NCBI GenBank assembly: GCA_963840665.1
Contig: CAWIZO010000008.1
Coordinates: forward strand, 310,001 to 374,000
Length of the DNA: 64,000 nucleotides
Direction of reading: 5' to 3'
From: DATFTE01 sp963840665
GTDB lineage: Bacteria; Acidobacteriota; Terriglobia; Terriglobales; Acidobacteriaceae
Position 1 is the first letter of the stretch. The number at the start of each line of letters is the position of its first letter. The notes beneath the pieces are model-generated. The model searched no databases. It was not told the origin of the DNA and saw only the letters and a program-made list of their open reading frames with translations. The translations under genes and the position numbers were made by a program. Of this stretch, positions 53,103-62,381 are shown one piece after another.

Positions 53103-54357
53103 GCGTCTCCCTTCAGCGCGTACACCGGATCAAACTTGACCGCGCGGCGGATAGCCGCCGCGCTGCCGGCGAAGGTCACTACCACCGCGATCGCCAGAAT
53201 GATCGGGAAGAGCACTGGGTCGATAGTGATCTGAGAACTGAAAATCGAGCGTCCAATCTGGCGCGCCAGCAAAGCCCCTGCAGCAAATCCCACTGCGCCG
53301 CCCATCAGGGCCAGCAGCGACTGCTTCAGTGAAGAACAGTGCAGCCACCGATGCGCTTCCAGCGCCTAGAGCCTTCATCAATCCCACTTCGGCTCGCCGC
53401 TCGAAAATCGCCGTAGCCATGGCAGCCGAAACCGCTAGACGCCGACGCCAGCAGCGCTGCAAACGTGATCAGCAGCATCAGACCCTTGATGCGGCCGAGA
53501 ACTGCACCCTCGTTTTGCGCGACCTGCCGGATCTGCTCCGCATGCGAATGGGGAATTGCCTCTTGCAACTGGTACGCGATCGACTGCACATAAGGCGAGC
53601 AGTACCAGCGGTCGAATAATTCCGGATTCATGCTCTTGGGATCGCGTCGGGCGAGCGCGTCTTCAGGCTTGGTCAGGGCGCTGACGTAGATTCGGCGCAC
53701 CGCACCGGGTTTGCCCAGGATCTGCTGCGCGAGAGAAAGAGGCGCGACGATCTGGTCATCTTCCGCTCCACCGGTCGAGAGAATTCCCGCGACGTTGTGC
53801 GGCTGTCCTGAAATCTCAGTCTGGTCTCCCGTCTTCAGGTTTAGACGCGAGGCCAGACGCTCGCCCAGCAGAACATCAGAAGATTCGTCCTTCGGCCACG
53901 CGCCTTGCACCTTCCACCACGGATGCGTGATGCGCACGCCGGTAGTGAAGTCGTCGGTACCGAAGCGCATGGGCTTGGAAAAGTAAGTACCTAACAACCC
54001 GACGTTCTGGGTGGGCCCTAACGAGACGTTCACCGGCAGCATGGGAGAGAAGCCGACGATATTGTGACGCCAGAACGTTCCTTTGATTTTCGGGAGATCG
54101 GCTTCGTTCAGATAGGCGCCGTCGCTGGGCGGCTTTAGATCGACTCCGCCGATTTGCAGATCGAGAGTGTCTTCCTGCGGAGTGACCACCAGGTTCGCGC
54201 CGTAGCTGCGCAACTCGCGGCTGATCTTGTCGCCGATGTCGGTGGCCACGGCGATCATCGCGGTGGCGACCCCGACTCCTAGGGTGATGGCGACTCCGGC
54301 TAAAAGCTTGCGGCGTTTCTGCCGTCGGAAGGATTCATAGACCAGGCGGACGAACAT
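53099..54357 (-). CDS. FtsX/MacB-type ABC permease, two frameshifts
   Basis: The partner permease: MFVRLVYESFRRQKRRKLLA, TM1 GVAITLGVGVATAMIAVATD, and a periplasmic domain to about residue 300. Then TM2 (GRIKGLMLLITFAALLASA), AMATAIFERRAEVGLMKALG in a second frame, and the last helices GGAVGFAAGALLARQIGRSI and DPVLFPIILAIAVVVTFAGS in a third frame. Shifts lie near 53440 and 53325. Corrected length is about 420 residues. It starts four bases after the FTR1-DUF2318 stop. Permease pairs with an ATPase and DUF2318/FTR1 are known from iron-uptake loci. Confidence 0.88.
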
Positions 54358-54360
54358 TCG

Positions 54361-55611
54361 CTATTGCTGGAACATTTTGGCGTGCGCCGCGATGTCCGCC
54401 TCCCGAATGATGATCGAGTCCGAGGTGACGTCCGCTTTCAGAGGCACTGGGTTGCATCCTCCGGGCATGCCCACCGACTGTCCGTTGATCGGCGCCGCGC
54501 AGTTCTTGCAGACGATGCCTTCCGGTCCCTTGTAGAAGCCAACGGCCCCGCAGATCTCGCAGGCATCGAACACCGTGGCAATCTTGCCGTCGGGTTTGCG
54601 GTACATCCAGAACCGCACTTCGGTTCCGTTCTCGTTGGCCTGCGTAGCGGTGCAGATCGCCATCGGAGACCTGGCTCAGCGGGATGGTGGCTTGTCCGTT
54701 GTCGAACGTTACTTCCGTCGCGGGAGAGAGCGCGCTCGCGCTTCTTGGCGTAGATGAATTCCGCCGTGACCATGAGGATGAAAACGAACGAGACTGGCAT
54801 AGACCGAGGCCATCCAGAGACGCTCGCGGCGCGCAGTCCACAGTGCTTTGCGGCGTTCGGCAGGCGAATCCGGCAGCGCAGCCGGCTGGCGACGCTTCAC
54901 TTCGAACAACACCATCAGCGCGGCCAGGGCGAGGATCGTGACGAAGAAGAACATATCGTTGCGTACGATCGGTCCAATGATCGCCATCTCACGCTTGGAG
55001 GAGGGAAGCACTCCGTTTTCGGAAAGCTCATGCAGGCCGGAGATGATCAGTTGGGCGGCAACGAAGAACAGAATCACCGTGGTCACGCGGAAGAATTTCT
55101 GCAGATTGATGCGGACGCTGCCCTTGACGAACATCACGCCGAACAAGATCGCGACCAGCACACCCAGCAGCGTGCCCATAAAGCTGAGCAGTTCGGTCGA
55201 GTTCAGGGACACGGCTCCGAGAATCAGGACGGTCTCTACACCCTCGCGCAACACCATCAGGAAGACGAACAGAAAGAGGCCGAACCAGGCGTCCTCGCCC
55301 GCCAGCAACCCGATTTTCCCTTCAATCTGGCCCTTCAGCTTTCGTCCAGTCTTCATCATGAAGATGATCATGGTGATCACGAAGAAGGCGGCGGCGAGCA
55401 TGACCCATCCTTCAAAAATGTCCTGATTCCAGTGGGTTCGGGACATCAGAATGGCGATGCCAATGCTTCCCAGGAAAGCCGCGATCAACGCGAAATAGAC
55501 CGACTTCTTGAGATCGGGACGGTTGATTTTGGCCAGGTAGGCAAGGGTGATGCCCACGATGAGAGCCGCTTCAACTCCCTCGCGCAAAGTAATGATGAAT
55601 GCCTGTAACAT
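54361..55611 (-). CDS. FTR1 iron permease fused to DUF2318 domain, frameshifted
   Basis: The N-terminal 270 residues are an FTR1/EfeU permease with seven helices and the two REGxE iron motifs (IITLREGVEAALIVGITLAY and FLMVLREGVETVLILGAVSL). After RERLWMASVYASLV the frame changes near 54797 and again near 54735 and 54660, giving a TM helix FVFILMVTAEFIYAKKRERA, then a DUF2318 domain: VRFWMYRKPDGKIATVFDAC, CEICGAVGFYKGPEGIVCKN with paired CxxC, and GQSVGMPGGCNPVPLKADVT. FTR1-DUF2318 fusions are known in iron-uptake operons. About 415 residues after correction. A Fur-box-like palindrome and a promoter lie just upstream. Confidence 0.9.
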
Positions 55612-55634
55612 GACGGAAACAGCCTCGTACCATT

Positions 55635-55693
55635 TTGAAAATGAATTTCAATTTCAACTATATAGGATAGTCTTCCCGCGCCGGCAGCGTCAA
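55635..55693 (-). promoter_or_regulatory. FTR1 operon promoter with Fur-box-like operator
   Basis: On the minus strand, TTGACG (55688-55693) and TATCCT (55664-55669) are spaced by 18 bp. Just downstream of the -10, TGAAAT-type palindrome TGAAAATGAATTTCA (plus strand 55636-55650) fits the 7-1-7 Fur-box layout with one asymmetric pair. An occupied operator would overlap the transcription start and shut the operon under iron-rich conditions (inference). Confidence 0.6.
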
Positions 55694-55766
55694 CGCGCGA
55701 AGTCACAACAGCGCGTGATTTGCATCACACGGCGTATTGGCAGGGTTGAACAGGGGAAAATGCTGG

Positions 55767-56454
55767 TCAGAGTTGCCGCAGAAAACGCTTGGCTTGCTCC
55801 AGTTCGGGAAACTGTTTTTCCTCTTCCTGAAACTCCCGCGAGTGCACGCAGCGCCGGCTGCCCCTGAGCTTCACCGGATGCTTGAGGTGCAACATCTCGT
55901 GATAGACGATGTACTCCACGGCGGAGCGGGGAACGCGGGGATGATCGAAAACCCGGCTGACGACGATGGCGTTGTGCGCGGGATCGTAGTGTCCCAGGCT
56001 GTTGCGAGCATGGTCGCGGCTCCAGGTCATCTGGGGGCGCGCCAGCAGCCCATGAAAGAACCGCACGTTTAATTGGTCGAAGATGGCGTCGAGGTCGTAC
56101 GCACGTCCCTGCGCCGAGTCGATGCGCTTGCGTCCCCGCATCTGCCGAACCAGATGGGCCTTCTGCACGATCTCATGACTGGATACGTATCGCCGATAGC
56201 GGGTTGAGTGGCTGCGCTCGATGGGCTTGCGGTACATCTTTGCCAGCAAGGATGTGGGCAATCGCCCGCAGCACCGGCTCAGGCGCGCCTTCCAGCAGGT
56301 CAGAGAGGCGCACCAATAGTCGCCCTTCCCGCAGGCGAATCGTATTGTTCACGTTGGCAAAGGCGAAGAATTCGATGGTCAGTTCAGGAATGGGCGCGCG
56401 CGGGCGCAGTTCGCGGTAGGTTTCATGGAAGACTTGTAGAAGCCGCTCGCTCAC
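55767..56454 (-). CDS. SprT/YgjP-like zinc metallopeptidase domain protein, one frameshift
   Basis: The C-terminal part has the zinc site EYIVYHEMLHLKHPVKL (HExxH plus nearby His) followed by RRCVHSREFQEEEKQFPEL, typical of SprT-like/DUF45 domains. The N-terminal part in another frame reads LTIEFFAFANVNNTIRLREG and LLEGAPEPVLRAIAHI, which joins LLAKMYRKPIERSHSTRY across a shift near 56240. SprT-like proteins cleave or bind protein-DNA crosslinks or act in other proteolysis; the role here is unknown. The frame is open to 56529, but that overlaps the upstream gene, so GTG 56454 or TTG 56463 are likelier starts. Confidence 0.78.
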
Positions 56455-56482
56455 GTCAACCAAAGAGTAGCACGGAACCGTC

Positions 56483-57013
56483 TCAAGATTTCGTGGGCTT
56501 CTTGTGCTTGAATGCTTCTTCTTGTTCACTCAAGAGCTGGCGATGGTCCTGAACAGCGCTATCGAGAGTATCGAGCGCGTTCGCCAGCAGGAAATCATAC
56601 TGCTTGATCTCCTCGGGAGAAGCTGTGGCTGCCTGTTTAAGCGCGCGCAACTTGGCCTGAAATTCGTTATCGGCTTCAAGCACGACCTTCAGAACTTTCC
56701 GCAGATCAGCCTTTCGGTCGGCGAACGTATTAACGTTATCATCCAATTCATCGTATAGATCGAGGAAGTCCTGCAAGCGGTCATGCGTGATTTGTCCCCG
56801 ATCCGTCGGCTTGGCTTCAGCGCGCGCCTTGTCGAGAGCGTCTAAACGAGCGCGGGCGAAGGTGACGTAGAGTTTGAGACGTATGTCCGCGTCTTGCGCG
56901 GCATCGCGGAGTTGATCAATCTCGAGCGGCGTCAGCGGATCATGTCGCCTCTGCGCGGCAGTGGGAACTATCAGGAACGCAACGAAGGCAATTGTGGCAA
57001 GGCGCGCCTTCAT
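56483..57013 (-). CDS. secreted helical protein
   Basis: 176 residues with a signal peptide (MKARLATIAFVAFLIVPTAA). The mature part is almost entirely helical and charged (LTPLEIDQLRDAAQDADIRL, KLYVTFARARLDALDKARAE, LQDFLDLYDELDDNVNTFAD, DRKADLRKVLKVVLEADNEF). It ends in a Lys-rich tail. It overlaps the next gene upstream by ATGA (57010-57013). Both proteins share length, exported state and helical make-up, so they may be diverged paralogues forming a periplasmic bundle. No named family is recognised. Confidence 0.78.
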   Translation of the reverse strand: MKARLATIAFVAFLIVPTAAQRRHDPLTPLEIDQLRDAAQDADIRLKLYVTFARARLDALDKARAEAKPTDRGQITHDRLQDFLDLYDELDDNVNTFADRKADLRKVLKVVLEADNEFQAKLRALKQAATASPEEIKQYDFLLANALDTLDSAVQDHRQLLSEQEEAFKHKKPTKS

Positions 57014-57450
57014 TTTGCCCCTTTGCCAAACATGTGATTGAGCAAGTCAGTGCGCAATCCCTCAAGGTGTTCGATCGCGTTTTGCACCGGAGGCTGATCG
57101 TCGAACGACAAGCTGCGCTTGATATCCCGCAGTTTCTCGGCCATCTTGCGCACAGCAATTTCCGTATTTTTCAGTTTTTTGCCGCTCTTGGTTGCAGCGT
57201 CAGCAGCCTTGTCTGAGTAGCTGACTACATCCTTGATGGCCGCCTCGGCCTCGTCAGCTTTGCCTTGGTTGTAAAGCTGGTCGGCATTCCGCAATTGCAA
57301 CTCGGCAATCTCGGCGTAAATCTGTGGGCGATCTTCGAGGCGGGCACTCTCGGCGCGCGTGATTAATTGCGGAATGGATTCGTCTTTGGCGGCCGACAGC
57401 GTCGGCACCGCCAAAATCGCGAGGGTGAGTAAGATGGCCGTCAGGCGCAT
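57010..57450 (-). CDS. secreted helical protein
   Basis: 146 residues from ATG 57450, giving a clean signal peptide (MRLTAILLTLAILAVPTLSA). The frame is open 11 codons further upstream. The mature chain is helical, with a TPR-like hairpin (RPQIYAEIAELQLRNADQLY, NQGKADEAEAAIKDVVSYSD) and KNTEIAVRKMAEKLRDIKRS. It forms an overlapping set with the helical protein downstream and the TPR protein upstream. Function unknown; the three look like parts of one periplasmic assembly. Confidence 0.78.
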   Translation of the reverse strand: MRLTAILLTLAILAVPTLSAAKDESIPQLITRAESARLEDRPQIYAEIAELQLRNADQLYNQGKADEAEAAIKDVVSYSDKAADAATKSGKKLKNTEIAVRKMAEKLRDIKRSLSFDDQPPVQNAIEHLEGLRTDLLNHMFGKGAK

Positions 57451-57457
57451 CGGGGGT

Positions 57458-58774
57458 TCACTTCTTCTTGGGCTCGATCGCAATCAGACGATGCCTGGCC
57501 TGCCACTCCTGATCGGGAAACTGCCCATTTGCCACATCCAGAAACCGATGATAATTCTCCGATGCTTTCCGGTAATCGCGCAAGTGATCATATGCGGTTG
57601 CGCGCAGAAAGTAACCTACGGGCATCTCGGGCAAATACTTCGACCGGGTGTCTAGAGCCTGGATGGCCAGGGGATAGTTCTTGTTTTCATCAGCAGCGAT
57701 CGCCAACTGCCCCCAGGCCACACCGAGGTCGGGCTTGAGATGAACCGCGATCCAGAACTCCTGCTGGGCTTCAGGAAACTTCTTTTGCTTCAGGTAGGTA
57801 TCCCCCAGGCCCTGATGAAGTGAGGCATTGTTGGGGTCGGCCGTAAGCAGAGTACGGTATTGGGTTTCAGCCAAATTGAACTTTCCGGCTGTGGCATAAA
57901 GGTCGGCGAGATCGCGCGCAGCTCCCTTGTCTCCGGGACCGAGTTTGATGGCGGTCTGCAGCTCCGAGATTGCGTCATCATTCTTGCCTGCGGCCGCCAG
58001 CATGCGTCCCAGTTGCATATGAGCGCCGGCATCTTCGGGGTGGAGCGCGACCAGCTTGCGAAGTACGCCTTCAGCCTCCCGGAAGTTCTGACTTCGCATG
58101 TAAATGTTGGCCAGGCCAGTGAGGGCATCACTCGACGAATCGTCGATCGCCAACGCCTGCTTGAATTCATCGGTTGCATCGGTGAACTGGTTCTGTTCTT
58201 GGAATAGCAGTCCCGCCGCGAGGTGGGGCTCGGGATCAGCAGGCTGAAGCGCTGCGGCCTGACGGTAAGCCGCGATGGCCTCATCTGGTTTCTTCGCACC
58301 CAGCAGATGCGCCAGTGATAGCCACGCACGCGCCTGGCCTTCCTTCACGTTGGCGCTCGGAGTCAGTTTGGTGGCGGCGCGCAGAAATTGTTCCGCATCG
58401 GGCTGCCCCGACTTGGCCAGCATCAATCCTAGATTGAGGTTCGATTCGAAGACGTCCGGCTTGGCGGCGACCGCCTTGCGGTAGGCAGCAATCGAATCGT
58501 CAGAGCGGCCAAGCGCATTGTAGATAAATCCAAGGTCGAACCAGGCGGTGTAGTTCGCAGGATCACGGCTCGTGACCGTCTTCAGCAGCGGTTCAGCAGC
58601 GCCAAAATCTTTTTTCTCGATGGACGTTTCGGCTTCGACAAGTTCAGGCGGCTGGGCAGGATCTTCGACTGCGACTTTGTGGTGGCGAACGGTCTGTCCC
58701 GAATTCTGCGCGTGGCCGGTGTTCAGGCCAATCCCTAGCATTACGAGGGCAAGAAGATGTTTACTTGCGTCCAT
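57458..58774 (-). CDS. secreted TPR-repeat protein
   Basis: 438 residues with a signal peptide (MDASKHLLALVMLGIGLNTG ending HAQ) and about nine TPR units, for example YTAWFDLGFIYNALGRSDDS, DALTGLANIYMRSQNFREAE, AGAHMQLGRMLAAAGKNDDA and ASLHQGLGDTYLKQKKFPEA. The start overlaps the end of uvrA by 14 bp, so it may be co-transcribed with uvrA, although the functions look unrelated. The periplasmic TPR array probably recruits other envelope proteins; the two small helical genes follow directly. Confidence 0.9.
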   Translation of the reverse strand: MDASKHLLALVMLGIGLNTGHAQNSGQTVRHHKVAVEDPAQPPELVEAETSIEKKDFGAAEPLLKTVTSRDPANYTAWFDLGFIYNALGRSDDSIAAYRKAVAAKPDVFESNLNLGLMLAKSGQPDAEQFLRAATKLTPSANVKEGQARAWLSLAHLLGAKKPDEAIAAYRQAAALQPADPEPHLAAGLLFQEQNQFTDATDEFKQALAIDDSSSDALTGLANIYMRSQNFREAEGVLRKLVALHPEDAGAHMQLGRMLAAAGKNDDAISELQTAIKLGPGDKGAARDLADLYATAGKFNLAETQYRTLLTADPNNASLHQGLGDTYLKQKKFPEAQQEFWIAVHLKPDLGVAWGQLAIAADENKNYPLAIQALDTRSKYLPEMPVGYFLRATAYDHLRDYRKASENYHRFLDVANGQFPDQEWQARHRLIAIEPKKK

Positions 58775-61715
58775 TGCTGCGCGACGATCCGTTCCCGTTC
58801 AGAATACGCGCCAGAAATTTTCCCGTATACGAATTGGGCAGCTTGGCAATCATTTCCGGAGGCCCCGCGCCAATCACGTAGCCGCCCTTTTCGCCGCCTT
58901 CAGGGCCAAGGTCGATCACCCAATCCGCCGTCTTGATCACTTCCAGATTATGCTCGATGACAAGAATCGATCCGCCGGCATCGATCAAGCGGCGGAAGGC
59001 GGACAGCAGTTTGCTGACGTCGTCGAAATGAAGTCCAGTGGTCGGCTCATCGAAGATGTAAAGCGTGCGAATTCGACGTCGCGGCTCAGATCCATTTACC
59101 GGACGTCCAATATCGCGCGCGGCGGGCTGAAGATGAGCCGCCAGCTTCATGCGTTGAGCTTCACCCCCGGAAAGCGTGGTCGCAGACTGTCCTAATCGCA
59201 GATAGCCAAGGCCGACTTCTTCCAGCACCCGCAGCTTGTCGACAATTTTTGGCACGCCCGAGAAAAAGTGCAGTGCCTCTTTTACGGTAAGGTTCAAGAC
59301 TTCATGAATATTCTTGCCGTGATACTTCACTTCGAGTACCTGCGGCTTGTAACGTGTGCCTTTGCATTCTTCACAGATCAACTCGACGTCGGCGAGAAAT
59401 TGCATCTCGACCGTTACAGTGCCGTCGCCCTGGCAGGTTTCACAACGCCCGCCGGGGATATTGAACGAGAAGTGTCCCGCGCCGAAGCCGCGCTTTTGCG
59501 CCTCGGGCAGGGAAGCGAACAAGTCGCGAATGCCGTCAAAAGCTTTGATGTAGGTGACTGGATTCGAGCGAGGTGTTCGGCCAATGGGAGACTGATCGAC
59601 CAGCACAACGTCGTCGATATAGTCTTCTCCCTCGATCTCGTCCCAATACAGGGAGGGCGTCGCCGTGGCGTTTGTTTGGCGCTTCGCCGCACTTATCGCC
59701 TGATAAATCACGTCGTGCATCAACGACGATTTTCCTGACCCGGAGACACCGGTAATCGCCACGATCATCCCTAAGGGAATCGAGAGATCGACGTTCTTCA
59801 GGTTGTGGGCCCGCGCGCCGGTGATCTTAATTTGTTGCTTCCCCGGTTGGCGGCGAGCCGTGGGAAGCTGAATGCGGAGTTCGTCGGAGAGATACCGTCC
59901 GGTCAATGACGCGGGGTTGTGCTTGATCTCCTCGTAGGTGCCCGTGGCAATCACCTTGCCGCCGTTCTCACCCGCTCCGGGACCAAGATCGAGAATGCGA
60001 TTCGACGCCCGCATGACATCGGGATCGTGCTCGACCACCAGAATCGTATTTCCCAGGTCGCGCAAGTCATGAAGGATCTTGATCAGGCGATGCGTATCGC
60101 GGCTGTGCAGTCCGATCGACGGCTCATCGAGAACATACAATGTCCCCACCAGTCGCGATCCGAGTGAGGTGGCCAGTTGAATCCGCTGCGCCTCGCCTCC
60201 CGATAACGTCGACGAAAGCCGGTCAAGCGTCAGATATTCGAGCCCCACTTCGTTGAGGAAGCGGAGCCGCTCCCGGATTTCAACAAGCAGCTTCTCCGCG
60301 ATGTCGGCCTGTTGCTTCGTGAGCTTCACATGTTCGAAGAAGCGTAACGCCTCCTCGACGGTCATGTGACCAACTTCGCAAATATTCTTTCCATCGATGC
60401 GGACGGTCTGCGCCTCAGGACGAAGTCTCGCCCCTCCGCAAGTGGAACAAATCGAATATCCGCGATAACGGCTTAGGAACACGCGCACGTGCAGTTTGTA
60501 TTTCTTGCGCTCCAGATGATTGAAGAAACCGCGCACTCCGCCGTAGACGCCATCTCCCTCGATCACTAACCGCCGTTGTTCGGGATCGAGTTCGGCCCAG
60601 GGAACATCCAGCGGGATGTCAGCCTGTCGCGCGAAGCGCTTGAGTTCCGTAAACAGAGGCCGATACTTGGGCTTTGTCCAAGGCTCGATGCCGCCCTGAT
60701 TCAAGGTCTTCGATTTGTCGGGAATCACCAGGTCGAGATCGAAGTCGATAGTATTTCCGAAGCCTTGGCAGCGCGGGCAAGCGCCATAGGGATTGTTGAA
60801 AGAGAACAGATGCGGCTCAGGCTCCTCGTAACGAATCCCGCACGTTTTGCATTCGAACCGCTGGGAGAAGCGAAAACGCTGCGGCGGCTGGTCATCGCGC
60901 GGTACGGTTTCGAAAATCACTTCGCCGGACTCGCGGTAGCCGATCTCGATGGCATCGACCATTCGAGGACGCGCGTCTGCCGAGACCACCAGGCGATCCA
61001 CGAGTAGAAACACGGGCTCTGCGAAGTTCACATCGAGCAGAGATTCCGGCGTCGAGAACTCAAAGATCTGTCCGCTTTGATAAAGCCGGTTGAAGCCGCG
61101 GGTACGCAGGTCCAACAGTCGCGCCTTCAGGACGTCATCAGCACTCTCAATCCCTTTCGACCGAGAGCGCTTCGTGGCCGGCGGGACGCCGGCGCTACTT
61201 TTCTTGGCTTTCTTCTTTGTTGCTACGGCTGTCGACTTCGCTCCTTGCAGGGGAAAGAACACGTTCAACCGAGTGCCTTCGCCTAGGCCCAGCAGGCGCT
61301 CCGTGACTTCATCCACCGTGTCTTTCTTGACTTCCTTGCCACATTGCAGGCAGTAAGTGCGTCCCACGCGGGCGAAAAGCAGGCGGAGATAATCGTAGAT
61401 TTCGGTAGCCGTGGCAACCGTCGATCGGGGATTGCGGGTCGTATTCTTCTGGCGGATCGCGACCGCCGGAGCGATGCCATCAATCACATCGGCGTCTGGC
61501 TTTTCGATGCGCTCCAGAAATTGCCGCGCATAGGCCGACAGCGACTCGACATAGCGCCGCTGTCCTTCGGCGTAGATGGTATCGAAGGCAAGGGAAGACT
61601 TGCCGGAGCCAGACACCCCGGTGACGACCGTCAGTTCGTTATGCGGGATTTCAAAATCAATGTCCTTGAGGTTGTGGACCCGCGCCCCGCGAACAACAAT
61701 GTTTTCCGTCGACAT
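58761..61715 (-). CDS. uvrA: excinuclease ABC subunit A
   Basis: About 984 residues from ATG 61715 (MSTENIVVRGARVHNLKDID); the frame is open to 61763 without a better start. UvrA scans DNA for lesions with UvrB. Seen are two ABC modules (Walker A VTGVSGSGKSSLAFDTIYAE and AITGVSGSGKSSLMHDVIYQ; signatures STLSGGEAQRIQLATSLGSR and TTLSGGEAQRMKLAAHLQ), and zinc Cys pairs (YCLQCGKE, ECKTCGIRY, CPRCQGFG, CSTCGGARLRP, GGRCETCQGDG, ICEECKGTRYKP). Residues about 160-190 hold a basic insert (KKKAKKSSAGVPPATKRSRS), part of which is encoded by a dispersed 26-bp palindrome. A second insert near 906 (DIGRPVNGSEPRRR) is also unusual. Confidence 0.96.
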   Translation of the reverse strand: MSTENIVVRGARVHNLKDIDFEIPHNELTVVTGVSGSGKSSLAFDTIYAEGQRRYVESLSAYARQFLERIEKPDADVIDGIAPAVAIRQKNTTRNPRSTVATATEIYDYLRLLFARVGRTYCLQCGKEVKKDTVDEVTERLLGLGEGTRLNVFFPLQGAKSTAVATKKKAKKSSAGVPPATKRSRSKGIESADDVLKARLLDLRTRGFNRLYQSGQIFEFSTPESLLDVNFAEPVFLLVDRLVVSADARPRMVDAIEIGYRESGEVIFETVPRDDQPPQRFRFSQRFECKTCGIRYEEPEPHLFSFNNPYGACPRCQGFGNTIDFDLDLVIPDKSKTLNQGGIEPWTKPKYRPLFTELKRFARQADIPLDVPWAELDPEQRRLVIEGDGVYGGVRGFFNHLERKKYKLHVRVFLSRYRGYSICSTCGGARLRPEAQTVRIDGKNICEVGHMTVEEALRFFEHVKLTKQQADIAEKLLVEIRERLRFLNEVGLEYLTLDRLSSTLSGGEAQRIQLATSLGSRLVGTLYVLDEPSIGLHSRDTHRLIKILHDLRDLGNTILVVEHDPDVMRASNRILDLGPGAGENGGKVIATGTYEEIKHNPASLTGRYLSDELRIQLPTARRQPGKQQIKITGARAHNLKNVDLSIPLGMIVAITGVSGSGKSSLMHDVIYQAISAAKRQTNATATPSLYWDEIEGEDYIDDVVLVDQSPIGRTPRSNPVTYIKAFDGIRDLFASLPEAQKRGFGAGHFSFNIPGGRCETCQGDGTVTVEMQFLADVELICEECKGTRYKPQVLEVKYHGKNIHEVLNLTVKEALHFFSGVPKIVDKLRVLEEVGLGYLRLGQSATTLSGGEAQRMKLAAHLQPAARDIGRPVNGSEPRRRIRTLYIFDEPTTGLHFDDVSKLLSAFRRLIDAGGSILVIEHNLEVIKTADWVIDLGPEGGEKGGYVIGAGPPEMIAKLPNSYTGKFLARILNGNGSSRSNGRK
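61173..61198. repeat. 26-bp GC palindrome inside uvrA, copy 2
   Basis: CGTGGCCGGCGGGACGCCGG followed by CGCTAC is the exact reverse complement of 33549-33574. It is read in frame within uvrA as SAGVPPAT, inside a lineage-specific insert. Confidence 0.8.
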
Positions 61716-61818
61716 CAGTAGAAAGGACCCTTGCAGCCATCTCAGGGCCCCCAGAAGGCCCAAATGGTCCTGCAGAATCTTTCTATTATAAAGGGAAACT
61801 CAGGATTGTGTTTGCGAG

Positions 61819-62052
61819 CTAGGAGTTCTGTTCGGCGTCGCGCTTTTTGCCGTAGCGGAGAGCCAGCCCTATACCCACCGACATGAAACCGACCGGCGGG
61901 ACCAACAGAATCATCACCGCGCGGCTGATGGCGATTTGACCTTCCTTAGTGCTGCCTGCAGCGCTGGCGTAGCACATGGCGCAACCTTGCGCCATCGCGG
62001 GGGCGGCCCACAATGCGACCGCGGCGATCAGGATGGCGAGACGAAACTTCAT
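61819..62052 (-). CDS. small exported CxxC membrane protein of cytochrome oxidase operon
   Basis: 77 residues from ATG 62052, which overlaps the stop of the subunit IV gene by ATGA. A signal peptide (MKFRLAILIAAVALWAAPAM ending AQ) is followed at once by GCAMCYASAAGST with a CxxC pair. One transmembrane helix (AVMILLVPPVGFMSVGIGLA) and a basic end (LRYGKKRDAEQ) close the protein. The CxxC next to the membrane, and the operon, suggest a role in oxidase maturation (copper or thiol transfer) or as a small subunit; neither is established. Confidence 0.78.
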   Translation of the reverse strand: MKFRLAILIAAVALWAAPAMAQGCAMCYASAAGSTKEGQIAISRAVMILLVPPVGFMSVGIGLALRYGKKRDAEQNS

Positions 62053-62354
62053 TTCACTCCCAGTTTGAGGATGCGGTCCGCATCGATGAAGAACAGACAC
62101 ATCAGGCAAAGACAGGCTACCACGGAAACCATCATGACCCACTTCATGGCCGCGATTTCGTACTTCAAGTGCATGAACCAGCCGATGATCAGGGCCGACT
62201 TGATGATGGAAAGAATCATCAGAACTTCCAGCATGCGCAGCGGTTCGAATACCCGGTTGTAAGCCAGAACGACCTCGACCGCGGTCAAAATCAACAGCGC
62301 GAACCAGACCCAGAAGTATTGGCCTTTCCCCTCATCGTGAGTGACGTCGTGCAT
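62049..62354 (-). CDS. cytochrome c oxidase subunit IV (small caa3/aa3 type)
   Basis: 101 residues with three transmembrane helices: YFWVWFALLILTAVEVVLAY, LEVLMILSIIKSALIIGWFM and WVMMVSVVACLCLMCLFFID. The HLKYE after helix 2 (GWFMHLKYEIAAMKWV) is typical of the prokaryotic COX4/CtaF family. It lies 27 bp downstream of the subunit III gene and overlaps the following small gene, matching the standard ctaC-D-E-F order of heme-copper oxidase operons. Confidence 0.92.
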   Translation of the reverse strand: MHDVTHDEGKGQYFWVWFALLILTAVEVVLAYNRVFEPLRMLEVLMILSIIKSALIIGWFMHLKYEIAAMKWVMMVSVVACLCLMCLFFIDADRILKLGVK

Positions 62355-62381
62355 AGCTTCTCCCGTGACTCAGAATAACCG

